Shown here in pieces: positions 9,252 to 16,199 of a stretch of 64,000 nucleotides of DNA. A program made the translations under genes and the position numbers. The first letter of the stretch is position 1. Every line of letters begins with the position of its first letter. This stretch comes from Bradyrhizobium liaoningense (GTDB taxonomy: Bacteria > Pseudomonadota > Alphaproteobacteria > Rhizobiales > Xanthobacteraceae). The notes beneath the pieces were generated by a model. It saw only the letters and a list, made by a program, of their open reading frames with translations. It ran no database searches and was not told the DNA's origin. The stretch is from positions 162,383 to 226,382 of the forward strand of contig NZ_JAFCJM010000007.1 of NCBI RefSeq assembly GCF_018130955.1, given 5' to 3'.

Positions 9252-9327
9252 TGGTGGGTGCACAAGGGATCGAACCATGGACCTCTCCCGTGTGAACCAC
9301 AATCCGTAGATCCGAGCTAACCAAATC
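9252..9327 (-). pseudogene. Degenerate tRNA-Val(CAC)-like sequence
   Basis: Read on the minus strand, the 3' half is a nearly normal tRNA: anticodon loop TTCACAC followed by GGGAG, variable region, T-loop TTCGATC and an acceptor 3' strand ending TGCACCC-A-CCA. The total length of about 76 nt also matches a tRNA, and TTAGCTC sits where the D-stem should begin. The 5' acceptor strand (GATTTGG) and 5' anticodon strand no longer pair with the 3' half, and the T-stem has a mismatch. It is therefore not a working tRNA but a decayed copy, most likely an attachment-site relic of an integrated element. Confidence 0.6.
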
Positions 9328-9441
9328 CGGCCATATTAGGCGCAGCGCTAGGTCGAAATCTACTGTAACACCCACCGTGTTGCCACCCGCCCCATTCGTA
9401 ACCCAAAACCCCCGAACCCGAATCGCTGCTCAGGAGGAGCC

Positions 9442-10407
9442 ATGGCAGAAAAACGAAACGTTCCGAGGCGGCTGTTCAAGTACCGCGCGTTCAATAATCT
9501 CACACTCGATATGATCATTGCGGACAATCTCTTTTATGCCGATCCGAGCACATTCAATGATCCGCTCGATACGCGGCCGTCGCTCAACACCGACCTTCCC
9601 GCCACAGACCTCGATCGCGCGTTACGCCAACTCGTCGAGCGGCGCGTCAGCGCGGAGATGAAAGCCGCGGCTAAGACAATCAGGTACAAAGGTCCGAAAA
9701 CCCTGGATCATATCGATCGACTTAGCCGCCTACAGGCCGATCGGGTCATTTCGGAAATCAGCTACAACGCTACCGACCCAAGCTATGAAATAGATGACCC
9801 TCTTCAGTTTTTGCTTGGTAGCTATCTGGAGAAGGAACTGCTGCTGCAATATGACAAGGGCATTGTGTCTATGGGGCAGCGCGCCACCTGCCCGTTGATG
9901 TGGAGCCACTATGGCGATCAGCATCACGGTGTCTGCATCGGCTACTCGGTGCCGTCTGATGCGTTCGATGATCTCCATAAGGTAAAGTACGGCGGCACGC
10001 GGCTCGTCGATGCCAGCAAGGTCCTAGCGATGCTCGACGGCGACAAGGACGCTCGTCGTCAGGTCGACGAGGCCGTTCTGTTGCGAAAGGCGGCGAGCTG
10101 GCGATACGAGCAGGAATGGCGTTTGATTGGACCGCGCGGGGTGCAGCGTTCCCTACTGGAGCTCGAAGAGGTGATTTTCGGAATGCGCTGCAAGGAAGCC
10201 GTGAAGTACGCTATCGTCACGGCGCTGGATGGCAGGCGACGCCCCGTTCGTTTCTATGAAATGCGCGAACTCCACGGGACCTTCAATTTGAAGAAATATC
10301 CGCTGGACGACGGAGAAATGAGGACCTTTTTTCCGAGGCGATCTCGTGACATCCACGAAGCATTCCAATCCGCCGCCGCTTCCTACGCGGAGGGGCAATC
10401 GTCGTGA
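9442..10407 (+). CDS. DUF2971 domain-containing protein
   Basis: A 321-residue protein with the hallmarks of DUF2971. It opens with RRLFKYRAFNNLTLDMI and NLFYADPSTFNDPLD, has the central CPLMWSHYGDQHHGVCIGY, and later KAASWRYEQEWRLI. The conserved W-x-H-Y-x-x-x-H-x-G-x-C-I-G-Y core suggests an enzyme-like site, but no function is established for the family that I can state with confidence. A strong AGGAGG lies just before the ATG. It stands alone between the tRNA-like relic and the Ku remnant, inside what looks like a mobile region. DUF2971 genes are often found in accessory DNA. Confidence 0.87.
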   Translation: MAEKRNVPRRLFKYRAFNNLTLDMIIADNLFYADPSTFNDPLDTRPSLNTDLPATDLDRALRQLVERRVSAEMKAAAKTIRYKGPKTLDHIDRLSRLQADRVISEISYNATDPSYEIDDPLQFLLGSYLEKELLLQYDKGIVSMGQRATCPLMWSHYGDQHHGVCIGYSVPSDAFDDLHKVKYGGTRLVDASKVLAMLDGDKDARRQVDEAVLLRKAASWRYEQEWRLIGPRGVQRSLLELEEVIFGMRCKEAVKYAIVTALDGRRRPVRFYEMRELHGTFNLKKYPLDDGEMRTFFPRRSRDIHEAFQSAAASYAEGQSS

Positions 10408-10978
10408 TGGATTTGCCTCGCATGGAAGGAAGCTCACGACTCCCGTATCTGCTGATGAAAGCTGGCCTGTCTGGCGGTTGTGGCAGTCGGAAGCCCAGCT
10501 GCGGATAGGGCGTTGTCGACTACGGCTCTCACGCTCTCCATGCTGCTGAATTCAATGGCGAGTGCGATCATCGAGCGTATACAAGCCCAAGGGGGGCGGG
10601 GGGCTCGTGAACCGAGCCGCGCTGCGTCTCGACCTTGCTGCTTCGATTCGTCGCGTTAGAGCTTTGGTGCTCCTCGCCGGGGACACTCGGAAAAGGGGCT
10701 CGCCTGCGGCGATCGCTATCACTGCCCCGTTCCCGGGTGCCGCTATTGAACCGGTCTCGTCGCTGCACTCGGACCCGCGTGCCCCTTCGGGTCGCTCTAT
10801 GCTCACGCTCTCCGGGTGCCATTTTCCGTTGAGGCGATGCTCCCCTAGCGCACGCCTGATCGGGCCTGCGGCCCAGGCAGATTGTGAGACTGGGCCGCCG
10901 CTTCCGCGCTGGCCGCTCTTTTTCGAGCGAGGAGGGTTGAGACCGGCTAAGGCGCAGCTTGGCGCATCTCGCCGAATC
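10408..10978 (+). other. Stretch without recognisable gene
   Basis: About 570 bases after the DUF2971 gene. Open frames exist on both strands but their translations are low-complexity, rich in Arg, Ser and Pro, and resemble nothing I know. The middle (about 10600-10870) is GC-rich with many short inverted repeats. I see no ribosome-binding site next to a credible start. It leads directly into the Ku remnant and may contain older, unrecognisable debris. Confidence 0.5.
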
Positions 10979-11219
10979 AACCAAAAGCGAGCCGGAAAGC
11001 CGATCACCCCCAGGTCTAAGCCGGTACCGAGCAACTTCGTCGACTTAATCGAGGCGCTGCGGCGGTCCGTGGGCAGGAGGCGGCGCCGGCAAAGGCGGCC
11101 AAGAAGCCGAAGAAGGCCCCCGTCGGACAGAAGAAATGCTGATGCCAATCGAAGGCAAGAAGCCAAAGGAGGCAGCGGCGAAGAAGTCGGTGCCGCGGCC
11201 GCAGCGAAAGTCGGCCTAA
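10979..11219 (+). pseudogene. Ku DNA end-binding protein gene, 3' remnant with frameshifts
   Basis: Three successive frames, read together, give the C-terminal end of a bacterial Ku protein. NQKRAGKPI and SNFVDLIEALRRSVG (10979-11074) correspond to the conserved K-R-x-G-K and N-V-V-x-L-M-x-A-L-R-x-S part. A Lys/Ala/Pro-rich tail QEAAPAKAAKKPKKAP-VGQK follows in the next frame (11074-11133). Then MLMPIEGKKPKEAAAKKS leads to a TAA at 11217. Joining them needs two one-base corrections, near 11072 and 11134. The Ku core domain upstream is missing. Intact bacterial Ku binds DNA ends and recruits LigD for non-homologous end joining; this copy cannot. Confidence 0.6.
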
Positions 11220-11252
11220 GCGCTATCGTATTTATCACCGGCAGCACCGACG

Positions 11253-11277
11253 GACTCGGCCGGGACCCGGCCGAGTC
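11253..11277. terminator. Strong GC hairpin between Ku remnant and integrase 3' end
   Basis: A perfect inverted repeat, GACTCGGCCGGG and its complement separated by one A, lies ten bases beyond the integrase stop. The stem would be nine pairs with a seven-base loop. No T-run follows on either strand, so it is a hairpin of terminator-like position rather than a classical intrinsic terminator. Confidence 0.4.
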
Positions 11278-11286
11278 GCTTCCTCG

Positions 11287-12603
11287 TTAGGCGACCAGTC
11301 TGAGCTTCTGTCGCTTTCTTTCGGCCTGCTGCTTCCCTGACTCGCGCGACTTGATGAAGTCAGCCCACGCCTGGAGCACCTCGCGTCGCCGCTGGATCAT
11401 CTCGCTGTCCCAATACGACAGCTCGGCCTCGTCGCCGACTCGATGCGACAAGCAGAACTCAAGGACTTCGCGGCGAAAATTGTGCTCTTTGTTGTCTGCG
11501 CCCCAGTTTCTGAAGCTCGTGCGGCAGCCATGCATGGAAGATTTGACGGCGGTGCGCTCGATAGCTCCAACAAGGGCGTTCGCCCGGAACGGCTGATGTT
11601 CCTCAGCGTGGTCCGAGGGGAATACATACTTATCTGTGCGCCGCATCGATTGGATGATCTCGATGGCCTGATGCGACAGCGGAACGAGATGCGGTTTGGG
11701 CTCTAAGTCCCCCTTTATCTTCATCTTCTCAGCCGGAACCATCCATGTCTTCGCCTCGAAGTCGAGTTCGGTCCATTCCATGAGCCGGATTTCTTGGCTG
11801 CGCGACACGGTGAGGATGCCCACTTCTGCGCAGCGCGCGGCATTGCCGGGATCAGAGCGCAGCCCTGTCATCATTTGCGGCATCTTCGTGTATGGCGCGG
11901 ACCGATGTCCCTTTTTGCGATTCAGCTTGCGGGGTGACGGCAGCAGGTGTTTGAGGTTGCCGCGCCATGCGGCCGGATTCTCACCTGAGCGAAGCTTCAA
12001 GGCTTTGGCAGCGTCCATCAACCGCTCAATTCGCTGGCGCGTCCGCGACGCTGTGACAGGCTTGACGGTCCAGGTCCGCTTGAGTGCCTCCAACACGTGC
12101 TCGGTGGTAATCTCGTGGACTTTCTTCTCGTGCAAGCTCGGCACGTCGCGGATGGAGCGCTGCCATTGGGATAACTCCTCTTTGGACAAGCCCCGGCACC
12201 AATCAGGGTACTGCTCCTCCGCAAATTCCTTGAATGTTTTGCTGCCTTGAGCGGTCGCCCGCTTCTTGACGCGCGGATCGATACCCTCGCGCTTCAATGC
12301 GACTTTATATTCGCGGGCCTTCTCGCGCGCGCTGCTTAGGGTCAGAACGTCACCCCCTGCGCTGTCGCGGTCGCCAGCCTTGGCGAACTCCATCTGCGCC
12401 CGCTTGCCCTCGAGGTCCGTGAAGCGGAAGGCCCACACCCGATCACCGCTCGCGCGCACGACCAGATAGAGACCCCCGGTGTCCGCATGAACGCCAGCTT
12501 GCAGGGATTTAACTTGGTTCGAATTGAGCGCCACTTTAACGTTCCCCTTTCGCTTACCACTTACCGGCACGGATGCTTTGGCCGCCACCGTCAGTAATTC
12601 CAC
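11287..12603 (-). CDS. Tyrosine-type integrase (P4/DUF4102 arm-binding type)
   Basis: A 438-residue site-specific recombinase. The N-terminal part (LNSNQVKSLQAGVHADTGGLYLVVR) is the DUF4102 arm-type DNA-binding domain. The SAM-like core-binding domain lies in the middle and the catalytic domain in the last 200 residues. The active-site set is visible: Arg in SRSQEIRLMEW, His-x-x-Arg in HGCRTSFRNW, His in LSHRVGD and Tyr397 in SYWDSEMIQRRR. It starts with GTG; a later start is possible. The 27-bp repeat 205 bases upstream of its start is the likely attachment site. Such integrases move genomic islands into tRNA or protein-gene 3' ends. Confidence 0.92.
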   Translation of the reverse strand: MELLTVAAKASVPVSGKRKGNVKVALNSNQVKSLQAGVHADTGGLYLVVRASGDRVWAFRFTDLEGKRAQMEFAKAGDRDSAGGDVLTLSSAREKAREYKVALKREGIDPRVKKRATAQGSKTFKEFAEEQYPDWCRGLSKEELSQWQRSIRDVPSLHEKKVHEITTEHVLEALKRTWTVKPVTASRTRQRIERLMDAAKALKLRSGENPAAWRGNLKHLLPSPRKLNRKKGHRSAPYTKMPQMMTGLRSDPGNAARCAEVGILTVSRSQEIRLMEWTELDFEAKTWMVPAEKMKIKGDLEPKPHLVPLSHQAIEIIQSMRRTDKYVFPSDHAEEHQPFRANALVGAIERTAVKSSMHGCRTSFRNWGADNKEHNFRREVLEFCLSHRVGDEAELSYWDSEMIQRRREVLQAWADFIKSRESGKQQAERKRQKLRLVA

Positions 12604-12807
12604 GGGAACCGGTGCGGATGTGTGACCGTCACGGATACTTTCAAAGGGAGCCGTGCGTCACCTTACCACTTTTTTACCTGGCCCGGCTGGCGTTCGGCGG
12701 TTTTAGGCGAAGACAGACGATAGCTTATAAGCCCAAGATACTGTAAACAAAAGAGAATGCGAAGGGTGACGATGCTCGGTGATAGCAGACGCAGCGCTGA
12801 AATTGGA

Positions 12808-12834
12808 TACATGATCCGTGACGGCATTCGGTAA
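12808..12834 (+). repeat. 27-bp direct repeat, copy A (probable attachment site)
   Basis: Starts TACATGATCCGTG and ends with TAA; identical to copy B at 14729-14755. Read in frame it encodes Y-M-I-R-D-G-I-R-stop, preceded here by Gly, which is the shape of an OmpR-type response-regulator C-terminus (G-Y-x-x-R). It lies 205 bases upstream of the integrase start. The bases on both sides differ from those of copy B. Confidence 0.7.
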
Positions 12835-12889
12835 GACGCCGGCGCGTCCATGGTCTGCCAACTAGACCTGGCCGCGTCGGCATCTATCG

Positions 12890-14320
12890 TCACTTCCGGC
12901 CAACGGTGTCGCTATCGATCCGCTTGATGGCCGGGGGATTCCACACGCCGGTCAGCGCGTCCGACTTCGGCGCATAGAGGCGCATGGTGAGGCTGAACGG
13001 ACCTTTGGGTGCGGGCAGCCAGTTGGCTTCGTGATCGCTGCCGGGATTTTCATTCTGGAAATAGATAGTCAGCGAGCCGTCGGCGTCGCGCTTGAACGGC
13101 ATCCAGCTGCTCACCGCAAAGCGATTGACCGGATTGGCAACCTGGAAGCCTTCGTTGTCATATAGCGTGATTGACCAGAATGCCTCGACCGGCGGCAACT
13201 CGTCTTTGGTGAAGCGGATGATGTATTTGTTTGCGCCGTCGAGCGGCTTGCCGCTTTCATCGCCAATGCTGCCCGGGTAGATCGCGTCCTCCGGCAGATT
13301 GGCACCGAGTCCGATCTGGGCGACGATCGCGCGCTTCAAATAATAGGTGCCGTAAACGCCCATCGTGTCCGTGTTCATGGACCAGTTGTTGGCGACGCGC
13401 GCCAATGTCGGGACTTTCCATGCCATCAGCTTTTGCGCCTGCGCCGGCGCGTCGTCGATGGCCTTCCGCACTGTCGCGTCAACCTTGGCTGTGTCGAAGC
13501 TCTTGCCCTGCTCGAAACCAATCCGCTTCATGCGGGCGATGATCGGCTCATCGGTGATGTGTGGCGGGTTGACCTTGAGCAACTCCGCGGCATAGGCGAA
13601 GAATTTGTCGCCCGCCATCGTGTCGACTTGTCTCTTCGGCGGCGTCTTGACGTCGACGTTGGGATCGATGGTTTGCGTTACCGCGACCGGAGGCTTGCCC
13701 CATCCAGACAGCGGCGTGATCTTGTAGCCCTTCTGCACCTCGTGAACTGCGGCATAGTCGGCGGGCCCATCGGTCTTGGTGCGACCGATGACCCATACAT
13801 GGGGCGTCGGCGCATTGATGCGCGTGAAGCCTGCCGGCACGTCTCCATTCCAGCCCGGCGGCACGACCAGGAAATTGGCTGCCTTGGTGCCTGTCGTGCG
13901 CAATCCCGGCGAAGCGAACACGTCGGACCACATGTCAAGCATCGGTAGAAGATAGAAGCGGCCACCGGTATCAGGAACCGAAACGACCATGGGCTCCTGC
14001 GTCAGGTCCAGCCAGGCGCTCGAATACAACGTGTCGAAATTGGGCCGCACGACCGCCCTCATGTCCGCGGTCGGGTAGGCCAGGATATTGTCGAATGTGT
14101 TGGGCGGACCGCCCATTCCACCGGTTTTGGCATCGGTATTGATGAGTTGCTTGCGCGTCAGGTCCATCGTCACGAGCGGATAGAAGTAAGTATATGCCTC
14201 CACGGCGATGGCCTGTGCCTCGTCCGCAGAAATCGATTGAGCAGCGCTCGGGACCGATGTCGGGACCATGAGAATCAGACCCGACAAGACCGCTGCTAAT
14301 GATGACAGACGCTTATTCAT
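12890..14320 (-). CDS. DUF1254 domain-containing exported protein
   Basis: A 476-residue protein with a Sec-type signal peptide (MNKRLSSLAAVLSGLILMVP ... SAAQS). After that comes the DUF1254 domain (AYTYFYPLVTMDLTRKQ, then RPNFDTLYSSAWLDLT and GRFYLLPMLDMWSDVF). The last 110 residues hold the DUF1214 domain (FWSITLYDNEGFQVANPVNRFAVSSWMPF ending NWLPAPKGPFSLTMRLY). AGGAGGAACC precedes the ATG. The biochemical role of the family is not settled. It is the only gene between the two 27-bp repeats, so it looks like cargo of a small inserted segment. Confidence 0.9.
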   Translation of the reverse strand: MNKRLSSLAAVLSGLILMVPTSVPSAAQSISADEAQAIAVEAYTYFYPLVTMDLTRKQLINTDAKTGGMGGPPNTFDNILAYPTADMRAVVRPNFDTLYSSAWLDLTQEPMVVSVPDTGGRFYLLPMLDMWSDVFASPGLRTTGTKAANFLVVPPGWNGDVPAGFTRINAPTPHVWVIGRTKTDGPADYAAVHEVQKGYKITPLSGWGKPPVAVTQTIDPNVDVKTPPKRQVDTMAGDKFFAYAAELLKVNPPHITDEPIIARMKRIGFEQGKSFDTAKVDATVRKAIDDAPAQAQKLMAWKVPTLARVANNWSMNTDTMGVYGTYYLKRAIVAQIGLGANLPEDAIYPGSIGDESGKPLDGANKYIIRFTKDELPPVEAFWSITLYDNEGFQVANPVNRFAVSSWMPFKRDADGSLTIYFQNENPGSDHEANWLPAPKGPFSLTMRLYAPKSDALTGVWNPPAIKRIDSDTVGRK

Positions 14321-14728
14321 GATGGTTCCTCCTGACTATCCCTGCAGTGGCGAGCAATAATCCTGCTTTGCTGCTGCGGATTTTCCAATTTTCCTTCAAG
14401 GGCGGAGAATGGACAGTGGACGAGCCAGCTAAGACGCGAAGCGCCGTGGTCCGGTTGATCTACATCAAGAACGTCCGCGAAGGGGCGAAGCCGGAGATCG
14501 AGCAATCCGCCGTCTCAAGTCTGCTCCAGCTCCGGAAGCGGACCCCGGAAGCCCGCGAGATTGCACAGATTTAAGTAGAGAGGGGCTCTTTCTGCCTTTA
14601 TCATGAGAACCGTGACGGCGCGGTTCGCCATAGCCGATAAGGGATTGTAGCCGCTTGCCAAAAGGACCAACCACCCCTGAGAGGACGGCGAGGAAAATGG
14701 TTTTGAATTTACCATTTTGCCGGTGCCG
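14321..14728. other. Stretch without recognisable gene, upstream of sensor kinase
   Basis: Some 400 bases between the divergent DUF1254 gene and the second 27-bp repeat. It contains only short open frames without a credible ribosome-binding site. A response-regulator gene would be expected here and is absent. Whatever promoter now drives the kinase and glnE must lie in this stretch or in glnE-proximal sequence. Confidence 0.5.
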
Positions 14729-14755
14729 TACATGATCCGTGACGGCATTCGGTAA
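14729..14755 (+). repeat. 27-bp direct repeat, copy B, overlapping the kinase start
   Basis: Identical to copy A at 12808-12834, 1921 bases apart. It contains the GTG start of the sensor kinase (14739) and, in another frame, the codons Y-M-I-R-D-G-I-R-stop. This is the arrangement expected where a response-regulator gene normally overlaps the kinase gene by a few bases. Upstream of the repeat the regulator frame is lost. Confidence 0.7.
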
Positions 14756-16199
14756 ACTGATCCGAACCACGGCGTTCCGGCTGATGCTGGTCTATCTGCT
14801 GTTGTTCGCGATGTTCGCGGCGTCGCTGCTCGGCTATTTCGCCTGGAACACGCGCCGGCTGATCACCGAAGAAATCACGCAGACGGTCAACGTCGAAACC
14901 GCCGAGATCAACGACATCTACATCGGCCGTGGCCTGTACGGCCTCGCGCGTGCGATCGAATACCGGTCGCTGCGGCCGAACGCCAACCTCTATCTCGTGA
15001 CCAACCCGTCCGGGCAGGCTATTGCCGGCAATGTCGGCTCGCTCGCGCCCGGCGTGATGGCGACGCGCGGCTGGATCGAAACGGCCTACCGGCGGATGGA
15101 GGAGACCGACAGCCGCGATCATCGCGCGCTGGTTTACGTCAGCGAGCTGCCGAACGGCTTCCGCCTGCTGATCGGTAGGGATCTCGACGAGCGCCGCCGC
15201 CTGTTCGGCATCGTCGCAAGAGCCGCGCAATGGTCGATCCTCATCGTGGTCGTGCTGGGCCTTGGTGGCGGCATCTTCGTCGCGCGCAGAGTGCTGCGCC
15301 GGATCGATGCAATGACCGGCACCGCCCAGCGCATCATGACCGGCGATCTCAGCGAACGCCTGCCGGTCGGGCGCAGCGGCGACGAGCTGGACCGCCTGGC
15401 CGAAAACCTCAACGCCATGCTGGAGCGCATCGAGGCCCTGATGGCCGGGCTGAAGGAAGTCTCCGACAACATCGCACACGACCTCAAGACGCCGCTGACG
15501 CGGCTGCGCAACCGCGCCGAGGAAGCGTTGGCGAAATCGGGTAGCGAGGGCGAGTATCGCGCGGCACTCGAACGTACCATCGAGGAATCCGACGGGCTGA
15601 TCCGCACCTTCAATGCGCTCCTGATGATCGCGCGCGCAGAATCCGGCCAGGCCCGCGGCAATATGGACGACTTCGACGCCGCCGACGTTGCCAATGGCAT
15701 CCACGAGCTCTACGAGCCGCTCGCCGAAGATGACGGCATGATGCTGAAGGTGAAGACCGAACCCACGCCCGTCCACGCCAACCGCGAACTGATCAGCCAG
15801 GCGCTCGCCAATCTCGTCGAAAATGCCGTCAAATACGGCAAGCCTGTTGCGCAGGCAGCGGGAACCGTCGTCAGCATGGACAGCCGCCAGATTTTGATCG
15901 AGGCGAAGCGCGAGGGCGGTCACGTCCTGCTCAGCGTCACCGATCGCGGCCCCGGCATCCCCGAAGGCGATCGCAAGCACGCGATCGAGCGGTTCGTGCG
16001 GCTGGAAGCGAGCCGGACACTACCCGGCTCCGGTCTGGGGTTGAGCCTCGCGTCGGCCGTGGCCACATTGCACGGCGGTGAATTGAAGCTGGGCGACGCC
16101 CATCCCGGCCTCGTCGCCACGCTGGTGCTGCCTGCGCGGGCGGGCGCCAGCGACAGGGTTGCTCCCCTAACGCAGGATGTGTCACAGAAGGTGGCATGA
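14739..16199 (+). CDS. Two-component sensor histidine kinase (orphaned from its regulator)
   Basis: A 486-residue membrane kinase. The first transmembrane segment is at about residues 12-33, then a periplasmic part, and a second segment at about 163-183. A HAMP domain follows (RRVLRRIDAMTGTAQRIMTGDLSERLPV). The phospho-acceptor is His247 in NIAHDLKTPLTRLRNR, and the ATPase domain has N-box LANLVENAVKYG, G1 DRGPGIP and G2 GSGLGLSLA. The GTG start lies inside the 27-bp repeat and has no clear ribosome-binding site. It is translationally coupled to glnE (ATGA). The partner regulator appears to have been separated by an insertion. Confidence 0.93.
   Translation: MTAFGKLIRTTAFRLMLVYLLLFAMFAASLLGYFAWNTRRLITEEITQTVNVETAEINDIYIGRGLYGLARAIEYRSLRPNANLYLVTNPSGQAIAGNVGSLAPGVMATRGWIETAYRRMEETDSRDHRALVYVSELPNGFRLLIGRDLDERRRLFGIVARAAQWSILIVVVLGLGGGIFVARRVLRRIDAMTGTAQRIMTGDLSERLPVGRSGDELDRLAENLNAMLERIEALMAGLKEVSDNIAHDLKTPLTRLRNRAEEALAKSGSEGEYRAALERTIEESDGLIRTFNALLMIARAESGQARGNMDDFDAADVANGIHELYEPLAEDDGMMLKVKTEPTPVHANRELISQALANLVENAVKYGKPVAQAAGTVVSMDSRQILIEAKREGGHVLLSVTDRGPGIPEGDRKHAIERFVRLEASRTLPGSGLGLSLASAVATLHGGELKLGDAHPGLVATLVLPARAGASDRVAPLTQDVSQKVA

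Noticed and set aside
9252..9327. Functional tRNA gene
   Set aside because: The acceptor and anticodon stems cannot pair because the 5' half has diverged, so it is listed as a relic.
10552..11290. Opposed 231- and 242-residue open frames over the Ku remnant
   Set aside because: Their translations are low-complexity, and the Ku-like tail can be read only by joining three plus-strand frames. I treat the stretch as a pseudogene plus non-coding DNA.
14347..14574. 75-residue plus-strand open frame upstream of the kinase
   Set aside because: No ribosome-binding site, no recognisable content, and it would run divergently over the DUF1254 promoter region.
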